The notes: generated by a model not told the origin, from the letters alone. A stretch of DNA of 64,000 nucleotides from Geosiphon pyriformis (GCA_016748015.1 JAAOMT010000211.1:116248-180247); one strand, 5' to 3'. Positions 34,867 through 47,700 are shown, counted from the stretch's first letter. Numbers and translations are program-made.

Positions 34867-35837
34867 TACAAACCTTTTTATTTTTGAAATTAATGTTTAC
34901 CCCAATGATTATTCTGCTGTGGATTAGATTTTTCGAAAAAAATTTCTTGCGAGTTTTGTTTAACATGAAATTTTTATGACTTGCAAACAGAAGAAATTAC
35001 AACAAAAATTATTGAAGAAAAATTTAAAATTCATCTTGTACAATTACAAAATATGCCCAAAGTATTTATCTTTTAATAATTTTAAAAAAGTATTTCGAAA
35101 ATATATATTATAATTTCTTAATTATGACAAGAAATAGGTAAAGTTCTTGCGCGCAGAATCTTGTTAAATTACTGCGGGATGTAATGGGATTAAGTAATAC
35201 AATTTTATGTATGGAGTAAAGTTTTTGTCGTGAGAACCTGTCACTATTGTATCCTATAATCTTTTTGCAGATACGGTATTCATGATGTGAGTTGAAATAA
35301 TTAGCCGATGCTAATTTATTCCCAGTTCATACAAACCAAAATTATATTTAGTTAAGAATCCTTTCTAGAATAATTAAATCTTGGAAAAAATATGACGATC
35401 CTCTAACCAATGGTGTAATCGTTTCAACTAACTGAACAAGATTTTGCCGATTGCTATTTATATCCTAAAGTATTTGTTAGTTTTTCAAGAAGAGTTTTTG
35501 TAATATCTAACTTGTATTGATAATGTTAAATACAGGTAATCTTTTTGTAATTCATGCTTCCCTATCACAGAAGTTAAGATTCCATTTCGTGTTGAATCCG
35601 TAAAGGAACTAGAAGAATTATTCATGCTTTATTAATTTTGCAGGTAATGTTCTGATCTTTAAACTTAATATTAGTTTTTGACTTTATTATTTTTTTTATA
35701 TTTAGAAAGATATTTCAAAAAAGTGAGTGCAAATGATTCTCCTTTGCATGAGATTACAGTTGGTCCTTCTGTAGAGCCATAGGTTCTTTTCTAGTACTAA
35801 AAGTATGAAAAGAATAAGTAAAAAGGGTAAACATGTG

Positions 35838-35864
35838 AATAATAATAATAATAATAATAATAAT
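35838..35864 (+). repeat. (AAT)n microsatellite
   Basis: Nine AAT/ATA triplets upstream of the uL14 relic. Confidence 0.9.
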
Positions 35865-35911
35865 TTATATTCATCGAATTCTCTTGATTAATTTTTTTTC
35901 TATCAAATTAG

Positions 35912-36474
35912 TTCGGATAAATATCGGATGATTTTTGGTCTAGTCGGTTCATTGATGAATTGTGCGGATAATTCTGGCGCCAAGAATTTATACATAATCT
36001 CTGTTAAAGGAATACATAATCGCTTGAATCGATTACCTGCAGCTGGCATGGATGATATGGTAATGGCCACTGTCAAGAAAGGGAAACCTAAATCAGAACC
36101 AAGCAATCTCTTTTTTAGTTGTTTTATTTCATTTTGCGAAAGAAGGGTACATCTGAAAAATATTTAATGCATCGATTCCGCTTGTTTTCATTTTGAAAGT
36201 TTTTCTTTGGGGAACAGTTATGCCTACAGTTGTAATTTGTTAAAAAAAATTTTGGCGTAGAAGAGATGGTGTTTTCCTTTATTTTGAAGGGTTTACCGAT
36301 TCCTTGATTTTCCTTCGATTTTTTTGGCATTGAGTTTTTTATTGATTCTTATAGAAATCACACTATTTTAAATATTATAGTTAATTCGAAAGGAGAAATG
36401 AAAGGTTCTGGTATAACTGGCCTTGCTGGAAAAGAATGTCCTGATCTTTGGCCTCTTTCTTCTTGTGCGTAATA
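35912..36474 (+). pseudogene. rpl23: Decayed uL14 (RPL23) ribosomal protein gene copy
   Basis: From 35913 the plus strand reads [10 protein letters not shown], then [20 protein letters not shown] and [24 protein letters not shown], clearly large-subunit protein uL14. After that the frame is lost by an insertion. Further pieces recur in order: LRKKV split by an intron-like segment (36146-36218), MPTVVI then a TAA near 36240 where RQ is expected, FWRRRDGVFLYFE, and after another intron-like gap [14 protein letters not shown] and GKECPDLWP. Conserved glycines (GGRLNRLP) are replaced by HN. Intron-like spacing remains, so this is a duplicated rather than a retroposed copy. A functional uL14 gene must exist elsewhere. 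Confidence 0.85.
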
Positions 36475-37100
36475 CATTTAAAATTTGGATTAGTTCAACA
36501 TTAATATCTCTGATTCCGTGATTGTCTATTTCTCTTTGTTAATGGTTTTAATTTTGTTACTTCTATTCTTAACTTTGTTCCAGATTTTCACTGGATCAGT
36601 TATGTCTAGATTTTGGTCCCACGCGTAGTTGACAAAGCTTTTGTAAGTCCAGCTGTGAACAGTGTATTTATCGAAGTAAGAAGCGAAGGCTTAACCGAAA
36701 GTCCAAAAGTTAGTAGGGTCTTTTAGCCGACAAAACGCGTCCAGTCTCTGCTTACCGTCCATTATAGTGAGAGTCGGCAAAAGAGAGTCGCTTTGGGTGC
36801 AAAAAATTGTAATTGCTCTTAAAAAATATCTATTTATCGCAGATTTCACCTGATACAATCATGGGTTTTACAGGTTTTTACCCTATCGCAGGTTTTACAT
36901 GACCCTCGCAGGTTTTACATTACGTGACTGATTAGATGTGATTTATAATAAAAAAAATCGAAAAAAGGAATAATAGACAAACTCGTGATTAATATCCACC
37001 CCTCTTGCACAATAGATCCAGGTCTACAATAAAGGCGGTCTTTTATGCGGTAGCATTGGAAAACTGTTATTTAAAAAGCTAATTTAAACTACTTGAGATA
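36475..37100. other. Non-coding region with a short direct repeat
   Basis: Mixed composition, no ORF of note. TCGCAGGTTTTACAT occurs at 36886 and 36906 (20-bp period), with a related ACAGGTTTTTACCCT just before. Confidence 0.5.
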
Positions 37101-38216
37101 AATTTTTAAAATAAATTTAATGAAAACTTTTTCTTTAAAATTAGTAGTTAATCAACTTTACTAATTTTTGAATTGGTAATATAATTTTTTTATTAAAATT
37201 AAATTTTGTTTCATTTCAAGTATTGTTAAATATAATTATTAATATTATTTTGTTAAAATTCTAGCTTAATAAGCTTTTTAATATATTAAATTTTTAATTA
37301 TTGTAAATATTTTTATAAATATTGAATAATTTATAAAGTTTTAAAGTTATGTAAATTTGTAAAAATATTATTATTGTTTTTTAATAATTTTTAAATAAAA
37401 TTTATTATTTTAAGCTTAATATTTTTTTATATTTTTATAATTAAAAAGAAAAACAACATTTTTTTTTTCTTGATTTTAATATTTAAAAAAAAATTTAAAA
37501 ATAAAACAATAAAACAACATTTTTTGTAAATAATAAAAATATAAAACAGCTTTTAATTATTAAAAATTTACTATTTTTAACTTTAAGTAAAAGCTTTTTC
37601 TTATACAAAGTTTTTTTAAGTAATTAATTAAAACTAATTTTAATATTAACAAAATATTAATAATTAAACCATTCTTTTTTAAATCAGTTTTTTTAATAAT
37701 ATTAATATAATTAAAAAGACAAAATACAAAATTGTTTTTTTTTACAATCAAGTTTTTTTGTTATTGCTATTATTAATTAAAATTTTAAGCTTAAATTAAC
37801 ATAAAATTATCTTTATAATTTCAATTATTTATTAATATATACTATTACTTTTATATTTATTATTTAGCCAAATTATTAAATATTATTAATAATAATCTAA
37901 TTTATATAATATATAAAAATAAATAATAATAATAATTAAATTGTAAACTATATAACATTAAAAATTTGTAAAAAATTATTAAAAAATTTATTAATTTACA
38001 AAAATAATTTATATAATTAGCTTTTAAAAAATTTTTAAAATATTAATAAAAAAAAAATATTAAAACTTAAAATAATATTATAAAAAATAAAAAAAACAAT
38101 TTAATTAGTATTTTAAAATATTTTACAATAAAATAACACCAATTATAATACAAATTAACAAAATAAATTTTTATTTAAAAATTAATATTTTAAATTAAAC
38201 TATTAATTTAATTTAA
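37100..38216 (+). repeat. Left part of an AT repeat interrupted by LINE copy B
   Basis: From about 37750 to 38110 the sequence aligns with the 650-bp unit at 4.6-5.2 kb (for example ATTATTTAGCCAAATTATTAAATATT, and ACTATATAACATTAAAAATTTG against CTCTATAATATTTAAAAATTTG). The 37.1-37.75 kb part is similarly AT-rich, probably repeat-derived. It ends at ATTTAATTTAA (38206-38216), which recurs at the far side of the LINE. Confidence 0.55.
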
Positions 38217-38354
38217 TTTTTTTTATTTATTACACATTTAATAAGTGAAGTCCAACTACTGTCTAGTATACAGAGCCAAACTAAGAGACCCAAACTAAAT
38301 ACAGTTTATGCATTTACTACATGTGGCTAGCCACTCAGACCAAACAAGGCAACA

Positions 38355-41300
38355 CTACACACTTATAATGACACAAGGATTGAAATTCAAACCAGAAAAG
38401 AAAAGACTAGGTCTATGATGATCAAAGCTAACAGAAAACGAACCCGAAACACCAAGTAACCAAACCATGCCATCAGACAACACAGCTGTCTTACAACAGA
38501 ACAAACCTGATATTACCCCATCATCTCCAACTGAACCAACCTTCTCCATGCTCATTTTATAACTAGATCTTATCAGCCAAACCCTACAACAATATATCTC
38601 AGCAATACTTCTTACAAAATTGACAACAATACTAACAGCCAACTTCTTGTTCTTAAGGACTTTTACAGCCTCTGAGCACTAATTACTCATGACAAATCTC
38701 TTACACATAGCTGAATACAAGCTGATATCTAAAGAACAACAACCAAAAAACCACAAAACAGCAGAAGAGGGTGAGACACAAGAACTCATTAAGAAAACCC
38801 AAGATGCAGCAGCTTTAGCAAGAATCTTATTATGGACATTAGTATCTATGGTACAAAAAAACACATGATTAGGCAACTCCACTTCCCTACACAATAAGCA
38901 CAGCACACCAGGGTAATTTTTGTTATACAATCTCTTTTGAACAGCCACAGAAAGATGATGGTGCACTGCTTTCATCAAATAAGACCACAGCACAGAAGAC
39001 TTCCAGCTAGTAGACCCAGTAAGCATGTGTGAATCAGAGTACCATACTCTTAAGGTAGCACTCCAGTCTATATATTCGATCAAACTACTCTGAATCACAT
39101 TATAGTCAGACTCAGTCTCTCAATGCATGCGGCACCTAAACATATCCCTAACAAAATGGTGGGCATTGCCAAACATGACTGAACCTTTAGCAATCAAAAG
39201 CCATTTCCACACCCCAATAGGCAAGGAAAACCGAGAACATGTAGCAGCACCAGTAATAGCATTAGTTTCAACGTTGCCACAAACACCAGAATAACCTTTA
39301 ACTTTTATCCAACTTATGCTCAAATTCTTCTCCCTAACCAAATTAAAAATGTGATGTCTTTTCACCCAGCATAGAACTCAGAAGTCAGGCACCAGAAGAG
39401 ACAACTCGGATACACATGCATCAATAGCAGCTTGGCTGTCAAAATGTATTAATACTGTACTAAAAGAAGGAACACATTCTAATACCAAAGCAACAGCCTG
39501 CAACTCAGTCAAGGTGGAAGACAATAAACCATGGACTCTAACACCAATACTATAGTCAATAGTAGGAAAGTATGCAGCAACACCACCAGTAACACCAGAA
39601 GAGCCATAATCCTTCAACAAACCATCCATATAAATTACAAAAGAACCAGACCATAACTCATGTAAACTACTATGCAAATCAGAAAATTTCTTAGAAGCCA
39701 GAATGTCCAAATCAGAAAGCCAATCAGCCTTGGCCAGACCAGATAACAAAGCACCACCATCATGCAAAAATCTAGATATAATTTCAAACCAATGAGGGAC
39801 AGGCCCTCTTGGGTCGAGCCTCTTTTACCAGCAAAAAGTTTTTTAATCCATCACACAACTCTTCTTATCAAGCAATCTGTCTCCAAAGGCAATACCAAAT
39901 CACTTTAAAGAACAAACAAAACCAAAGTAAAAAGCACTCACCAGTACCAATGACATAGGAAAATTACCAAGACCACAGAAAGCACAAGGCAAATTATTCA
40001 TCAGGGACAGCTTATTACCCAAAAGAATCTTAACCACACCAGCCAAAAAATTGTTCATAAGGCTAACTCACAACTTGACAAAAAACTGCAGGGGATCTAA
40101 AAGAGCCCAATCTAGAACCTGCAAATCCAGGAATCTATGATTAAACAAATGCCCCAAAATGCCCGAAGCATTAGAAAATACAACCACAGTAGCCAATTTG
40201 CTTTTAACCTGTATCTGCTCAAAAGATTTCAGACCATACAATAAGAGATGATACAAAGCAGCATTAAGAAAATCATGAAGGAGACCAGCTTTAAGTTTAA
40301 GGCCCTTTCTGACCAAGGCATCCCACTTGCAGCACACATTTGAAGAAACAAAGCTGAATTGAGTATGGTAGTTGACAATGGGCTGCAAAATGGCTGACAC
40401 CAAATATGAAAATTGCTTGTTTGTGATAGTCTTTCTGAGCACTATATTGACAAAAAAACAAACATCTGAATGAGTTTTGGCCAAACTAGGCTTAGACAAA
40501 CCCTCTGTCGACAAAAAGATTCCCAAATATCTGTGTGTTTTATCTCTTTCGGCAATAGAAATTGGCTGCCCATTAATATTAAGAGAAGTGATCTTAACAC
40601 CTTGATTAATAAGAATGGCCACAGTTTTCTCATTATTGATGGAAATATCATTAATTGTAAAGAATTTACTAGCAATGTTCAAGGCATATTGTATTGATGC
40701 TTGGCAATCCTCAACCCAAATAGTGTTATCAACAAATGTCCCAGCTGCAAAAAAAGAAAACATCCTATCACCACTTTCAACTCTGCCCAATTTAGCCACA
40801 AACTTAGTATCAATCTGGTACTCACATAAATGTTCATGTCTTTTGACTTCACACAATAACAGATCATAAAAAATTCTCTATAGAAGAGGTGAAAAAACCT
40901 CACCCTAATCCAAACCATCATGTACTCTATAACCATTTGAGAGGCCAAAATCAGTCATTACCTTGTTAATCCTATTTTCATGAATACTGCCAAAAAACTT
41001 GATAAACCTGTTACACATCTTGATACGTTGTAAACTGACCTCAAGACGGTGCCAACCAACAGAGTCATATGCCTTACACATATCTTACAAAACCAACCAA
41101 AGTTTCTTATTCTTCTCAAGAACATCTTCAACCCTAATCCAACAGCAAACACTAGAACCTGAGTAGAGATACCCTTTAACACTGAAAAATTGTCACCATG
41201 GAGAACACCAAACTTGCTGCAAGTAAAAAAAATCTTATCTGAAAGTACTTTGAAGAGAATCTTTCTAGCCATCTCAATTAAAGCAATAGGGTGGGTATTC

Positions 41301-43039
41301 ATGAGAATTTCATCCCAATCATAAGGTTTAGGAATCATTGAGATCCATGCTCTTCTTCACAAAACAGGCACTGCACCAACAAAGAGACATTTATTCAATA
41401 GCACCAAAAGGCATTCTGTCACTTTTTTATCACCATGCTTCCAAAGTTTGTTCAAGATGCCAGACAAGCCAGTGGCTTTGCCATTAGGCAGACCACTAAC
41501 AACTGAGAGCAACTCACCCATGCTTATTGCATTTATCATACCAGAAAAAACATTATTTTGAACATAGTCTAAAGGTACATACTGGTGAGCCCAGAGATCA
41601 GGCAGTGCAGAAGGCACCACATGTTTCCTCATCCAACTTTCCATGATCCTGTCAACATTCAATTTCACACCTTTTGGATCCAACATCAGCTCATCATTAA
41701 CCACCAAGTAATCTAATACCACTTTCTGAAAGGGTCTGTCTAAAACATTTCTGATTATACTGTTCTTGTCCAAACAAAACTTCTCCATGCATTTCCCAAT
41801 AGCTGCTCTGATAGAAGCCTCCTGCACTAATTTCAATTCATACATCTTAGACTTCCTGTATTCTTTCCTGACAATTGACAAATACTTAAGAATGTCCATC
41901 AATTTTTGACTAGCATGAATCATGTCTCTTAACACGAGAGCTTTATTAACATCCAAAGTTGACTATTTTTTTACAAGGTGATTGAACCCAAAGGCATCAT
42001 CAGATTCCAATCTTTTAACAATCTTGGTAATTAACAGCTTCAGCCCCAAAAACTTAGAAGACCATTTATTTTTTGAACATTGAAAATCACTGAACCACTG
42101 CCTAGAAAAAATCTCATTCACAAAACCTATCAATGCCCCTTCCAGTAATGACCACATAGCATTCAAATTATGATCTACAGCTGTGACGAGAAACCTATCC
42201 TTCATTACCAGAATTCTTGAGAAAGAGCAATCTCTAAAGTAAGACCATCCAATACTGTCCACATCTTTGATTTTGAATTTTTATTGATCCTTGTTAGCCT
42301 GTTTGTGCAAACTGTTTAACTAAATATCCAGGAGCCCACTCAAACCAACCAACACTGCCACAGTATTATGATCCATATCAAAAAAATCAGAAACAGAACT
42401 GACCCAACGTTCCACAACAGTGGAAGATAGACTCCCACTAACAAAAATGTAATCAATAGTCCTTTCAACACCTCTTGAATTGCACCACGTAGGAGTTTTA
42501 ACTAAATAATAGCCATTGAATGAATTGACCAAATCCAAACTTGAACAGAACTTGAAACTCACACTTCTTCCAGAATTGCACTCATTAAAATCCCCACCCA
42601 ATACCACAAAAGTGCTGGTGTTAACAGCCTTAGCAATGATAAAATTAACTTCAGACACTTGTCTAAGACAGATGCCAGCAGAAACACTAGTATACAAACT
42701 GAGAACAGTTACTGAAATCTTGCTCTTGAACAGAAGCCACACCAAAATAACTTGACTGAGAACTGCCTCAACTTTAGAAATGTAACAAGCCAAAGAATTG
42801 TTCATGACAACAGCAACACCAGCACCAAGATATCCAACATCCAAACCAAAAGTAAAAATCCAAACTCCATCATATTTATTCTTGATCCAAAGCCCAGAGG
42901 AAGACTTCAACTTAGTCTCAGTAATGAAAGAAACCATATTTCCAGAACTTATATGCCAACAAACAACATCCATTTGCTTTGCAGGAACATTGATACTCTG
43001 AACATTGCACATAGCAAATTTCCAAACCAAACCACTCAT
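38355..43039 (-). pseudogene. LINE copy B ORF2: APE endonuclease, RT, RNase H, C-terminal zinc finger
   Basis: Starts at ATG 43039 (MSGLVWKFAMCNV). The endonuclease spans to about 42320 with FITETKL, GGDFNE and FDMDH intact. The RT region (41340-40070) includes MIPKPYDWDEILMNTHPIAL. Its active site at about 40720-40735 reads FVDN instead of FVDD, and motif A lies in a frame-shifted part. RNase H (39767-39120) has YMDG, TELQA and FDSQAA, but the last acidic residue is replaced (ETNA for ADA). A Cys/His module (LCLLCREVELPNHVFFC) follows near 38900. Multiple stops and frameshifts make it inactive. Confidence 0.85.
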
Positions 43040-45003
43040 TGAGATGAAAAAAGTAATAGGGAACCAGAACCAGAACACAAATGATCCAATCTGATTAACA
43101 CCAAACTAATTGAAGCTTCCAAAGATGTCAACTTTGATTTCAATCTACTCACCTTGGTGGTTAAAATCTTGGAGCTACTTGAACTGAAACCAGAAGTACT
43201 ATTGACAACAGCAGAGAAAGAAGAAGCAGAAGGCTCTGATGCACTATCCAAAATCATATCTGAATAAGATTCCAGAGCCAAAAATATAGAAACAGTCAAA
43301 GAAAGCTTATGAGAAACAGACAGCAAAAACATTAAATCTACAAAGCTTAACTTTCTCATTATATCAGAAACCTGATTGGACAAAAGCTTCAAAGACCATT
43401 CCACAGATGCCAAGCAATTAAACAAACCAGAAACACTATAAGGATTGACACTGTTAAAAGAGGACTCAGCACCAAGAGAAAATTTAGCACCAAGAGATGA
43501 ACCAGCACTTAAAGAAGATAAAGAACCCAAAAGAAAAAAGAAATCATCTGCAACTTGAGTCTAAGTTTTGCCACCAAAAGAAGTTGGACAAATAATAGGC
43601 ACCTGCTTTTTTTTATAAATGTTGGCCAGGCAAACCCAATCATAATCAGTCACCACCTGTTTCCCACAAACTCCAGAATTCTCACCAATTGAACACACAT
43701 TAGAAACATGACCAAATTGTTTACATTTGGCACAACAAGCCAGAGAAAGACCAGCTCATCACAAATTCACATCCTTAAAAACTAAAACAGAACCAATAGC
43801 AGCCAATTTAGATGCCTCATTATTAAAACACACTATTGCACATCTATCACGTACATATGAACTGGGATTACGGCCAATGAAGCAAGTTTTTCCACCATAT
43901 AATTCCAACAAATTAGAAAGATTATAAGCTGTTATACCAACAGAAAGAGTATAAAGCAATGCCTAATGTAGATCCCTAGAAACCCATGATTGCTTATCAT
44001 CAATGGCTTTTACCACACAGACAGAATCTTTTTCTATAAAGATAGACCACTTAGCTGCAACCAAATCAGCTATTTTAGATGACTCAAATTCTACCAAAGT
44101 TTTTTGCCACAGACCAATCAGTTGCATTTTAATTGATACAACCTTTCTAAACTTAGAAAAAACAGATTCTACAGCCAATTTGGGAAGATCAACTGGAATC
44201 TCCTTAACAACAATTTCCTTATCCAAATGACTACTAATCTTTTTGAGAGTATTATTTACTGCAATTTTCTCACAAATTGCCAATTCTTTTGCCTTATTTA
44301 TGCTAGATTCAGAAGTAAATGAAGATTTGATGATCCCTGAGAATTTTAAGGAAGTAGAAGCTCCCCCAAACCCATCTACATGATAGAAAATTTTTTTTAT
44401 ACAAATCAACTTATCACCAACTGTCTTATCAGAAACAGCCAAAAGTTCAATATCAAGTACAAAAGATTTCGATGAATTGAAGCTCTATTTCTTTGGGGCA
44501 TGTGATTCGAGTAGCAGCAGCTTATTGGATCCCAAAACTATGTGAGGAGGAAGAACCATTTCATCATTGTTGTCATCACTCAAACAGTTGAATGAAGATT
44601 GCTTTGGTGGGTTTCTCAACACATATATTTGAGTGTGAGTTTTTCTTGGTGTAGTTTCATCCATATTATCATCCTCACTTGACTCTACATAGCTGGTCTT
44701 TTCGGCTATCATGTTTGCCATATTTTCAACATCTGAGATTTCACCCACACTGCTAGTGATACTGCCAACTTCGCTGCCCCAAGATACCACAGACTTGATG
44801 CCAGCACTACCAATATCTTTTAAGCTCAGAGGTCCTGCAGATGAGTCAACTACATTGCCAGTCACACTCTTCTTCAGTTTTTTGTATGATGCACTATGGG
44901 AGTAGATGGTATCTAATTGATTCTTTTTAGCATTTAGATGGGTCCCCAAACCAGCTGAAACCAAGCCAGAACCACCAGCAGACAAGCCTACTGGTTCCAT
45001 CAT
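43036..45003 (-). pseudogene. LINE copy B ORF1, single frame with stop codons
   Basis: ATG at 45003 (MMEPVGLSAGGSG). The four open segments (45003-44485, 44442-43963, 43959-43759, 43530-43036) all share one reading frame, so decay has been by nonsense changes rather than indels. An acidic N-terminal region is followed by the FGGAS/FTSESSINKAKELA helical segment, two RRM-like segments (EIVVKEIPVDLPKL, then MLYTLSVGITAYNL), and an intact CCHC knuckle near 43695-43735 (CAKCKQFGHVSNVC). The tail is Ser-rich. The final TGA overlaps the ORF2 start as ATGA (43039-43036). Confidence 0.85.
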
Positions 45004-45132
45004 AACGAAAAAAATTGTGTTAGAAGAAATAACTTAAATAAACTGAGAGAAAAAAAATAAAGCAAAGCAATTTCTTCCAAAAATTCTTTCGCTTTCATAA
45101 TGGCCAGAGGATCCATTTAATTTGTTTTTTAG

Positions 45133-45830
45133 ATTTAATTTAAATAATATATTTTTTTTTAAATTGTGTTTTTTAAATTATTATTTATTATTATTTTATT
45201 ATCTTATAAAAAATTCAATTTTTATTACAAATAATTACATGATTAAAAAGTTTACAATTAAAATTTTTTGTAAAAAAATTAATTTTTATTAAAAAATAGC
45301 TATTAAAATTTACTAATATAAAGTTATTTATTTTATTATAAAAAACAATAAAATATTTTTAAATAAAAAAACCATTATTAAAAATTTAACAGTTTTTATT
45401 AACAATAAAAATCAATATTAAAATAATATTAATAATATTGTTTAAACAATAATAAAATAATAAAATTAAAAAAATATTATTTTTAATATAAAATTTGTTA
45501 GTATTAATTTATTATAACAGTATTAATTACAATATTAAACTTTTTTGTTTTAAATAATAACAATAATAATATGTTAATTAAAATTAATTTAAATTGGTAT
45601 TTAGTTATATTGTTTAATATAATAAATTTTAATTAATTATATTAGTCTTAAATTATGCTTTAATATATAATAACACTATTAAATTATTTAATTACAAGGA
45701 TTAAATTAATAAAATAAAATTAAACCACTTTTTTTATAATATTTAAAAATTTATTATTAATTAATAAAAATTTTTAAATAAATAATTTTTAAATAAAAAA
45801 ATTCTTTGTTTTCTTAATTTTATGATTATA
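45133..45830 (+). repeat. Right part of the AT repeat split by LINE copy B
   Basis: From about 45240 the sequence follows the 68-bp-unit part of the composite repeat (TTTTTTGTAAAAAAATTAATTTT against TTTCTGTAAAAAAGTTGACTTTT at 5930), then a stretch like the ATTCAGTTAT segment. It thus continues the repeat whose left part ends at 38216. Confidence 0.55.
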
Positions 45831-45839
45831 ATTAGAGTA

Positions 45840-47540
45840 AAAAAGCTATACTTGATTTTTTTTATTTTTGGCTGGTTTTTTATCAATTAAAATTCTCTTT
45901 AAAAAACATATTTGGACCAATTTTAGTATTGTCTTTATTCTTATCAAAAGCTCAAAAATTTTTAATAATAGGTTAGGTAATAAGCTGGTTTTCCTAATTA
46001 TTGCTGTTATACTTGGTATTACTAGTATTATTTCTTTAAAAATAGTCAAAAAGACCAAAAATTTCAAAAAGTAAAAATATTTACTTATTTTTGCTATTGT
46101 TATATTAAACTTTTTTGTAATTTTAAATGAAATTTTATTAAAATTTCTATTGTATTATTTAGCATATTATACAAGATAGACTAAGATTAACTATTAGTTA
46201 TATTGTTAAATATGATATTTTTTAACAGATTTTTATTGATTTAGAAGTTAGATAAAAGTTTTTTACTGAATTATTTATTTTTAAAAACTAAACTAATCAA
46301 ATAAAAATTAAATTATTTTTTTTGGTTTTTAATGCTGTTATTAGTAACACTTAAGAAACTATTGCTAATTATTAAAAGTTTGCTAAGTAAATAGTCTCTA
46401 TTTTGGTGTTTAATACAACTTTTAAGATTAAATTGGCTTATTTTAAGACTGTTTTTTAGTCTATACATGGTTTTTTAAATAAAAAATCAATTATAAAAAA
46501 CAATATAAAGCTTTTCTGTATAGAATTTGCTTTTTAACAATCTTTAAAAACTATAATTTTGGTTGAATTTAAGAGTTTTGTTTATTTGATTACTTTTAAG
46601 ATTGCCAAATTTTTAGTGGTTTTTAAGTTTGGTTTTTTTTCTGTTGTTATTATATTGTATAATATGCTTTTGGATGTATTTGTTATTAATATTAAAATAA
46701 TATTTGGTGTATTTAAGAAAATTATTTATATTATACTAAAATTTGTTGGTAATTAAATTTGTTTTATTCTTACTTATTTAATTTTGGTTATCATTCTTAA
46801 TTTGCTCTGATTATATTTGATTTACAGAATAATTTAGATATTATTATTATTAATTTGTACTTTAAAAAAATATTGTATTTAGTAAAAAACTTCTAGATAT
46901 CAATGCTGTTTTAGATACTAAAACTTAGATTATTTGGCTGTTAATTATAAAATGTTTTTATTTTTTTTTTAGAATTTCTAAGATATTTATATTTTATTTT
47001 GTCAGTATTAATTTTTATGTTAAAATTGTTATATTTGTATTATTTCTAATTTCTATATTTTTGGTTAGCTTTGTTTTTTTACTGCAGTTATAGTTAATAA
47101 TTCTATAATATTTTTTTGGTTAATCTCTCTAAAAGCTAATTTGGCCAAACTTTTTGTATTGGTTAAGTTTATTATTAAGTTTATTGGTTCTTTAATTACT
47201 GTGTTTAAACAATTTATTAATGATAATTTGGTTTTAAATAAAGTATTTGATATTAAAATTAATAAAGTTATAGTATATATAAGTGTTTTTAGTAAAGCTA
47301 TTAATAAGCTAAAGCATAAGATAATTATTTTAAAAACTGAATAAAACTATAAAAATATTAATATAATTGGTCTTCAAATGGGTTTGTTTACAATAAATAA
47401 TAATATATTTTCTAATTTAATGTTGCTTTAAAAATACAAATTAGTTGTTATAAAATTTAATATATTAAAAACAGCTAAATAACTGGTTGAAATAATTAAT
47501 AATAGTGCTATATTGTTTAAAATGTTTAAAAAATGTCTTT
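45840..47540 (+). pseudogene. Decayed ORF1-like protein gene of another LINE family
   Basis: A plus-strand frame can be followed through stops: AGFLSIKILFKKHIWTNFS, then FKIKLAYFKTVF*SIHGFL and NNIKLFCIEFAF*QSL. LVEFKSFVYLITFKIAKFLV and VVIILYNMLLDVFVINIKII come next, then KLFVLVKFIIKFIGSLITVF and FDIKINKVIVYISVFSKAIN near 47140-47340. The pattern resembles predicted glomeromycotan proteins that carry RRM-like segments and precede LINE endonuclease ORFs. That is recollection, to be confirmed by search. It differs from ORF1 of copies A-C. Val/Ala positions have drifted to Ile/Leu/Phe, as AT-biased mutation predicts. A LINE-type tail follows at 47570. Confidence 0.5.
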
Positions 47541-47564
47541 TTTGAATAAGTTTTTTTTAATAGC

Positions 47565-47700
47565 ATTAATATAATATAGTCTAAGTTAGCTTAGATAACT
47601 AGTTATATATAAAAAACATATAAACTGTATTTAGCTTAGTTTGTATCTAATATTTAGATAATAATTGGGTTATATTCATTAAACACATAATAAAAAAAAT
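47565..47700 (+). mobile_element. Decayed LINE 3' tail
   Basis: AACTAGTTATATATAAAAAACAT, AAACTGTATTTAGCTTAG, TTTAGATAATAATTGGGTT and ATTCATTAAACAC, followed by an A run, match the 3' UTR of copy C (59297-59417) with mostly C-to-T and G-to-A differences. Confidence 0.6.

Larger units (their letters stand above)
32333..35905. other. Long intergenic region with microsatellites
   Basis: Upstream of the His/Gln-rich gene. It holds ATG/ATGATG-type runs, (AAT)n, an AAAAAC array and one small open frame noted separately. No further gene recognised. Confidence 0.5.
38217..45132 (-). mobile_element. LINE copy B, apparently full length (about 6.9 kb)
   Basis: Minus-strand element with 5' UTR, ORF1 (45003-43036), ORF2 (43039-38355), a short 3' UTR and an A-rich tail (T run at 38217-38223 on the plus strand). 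ATTTAATTTAA is present immediately outside both ends (38206-38216 and 45133-45143), a candidate 11-bp target-site duplication. The flanks are two parts of one AT repeat, so the LINE inserted into it. ORF1 keeps one frame with several stops. ORF2 is broken by stops and frameshifts. Confidence 0.85.
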
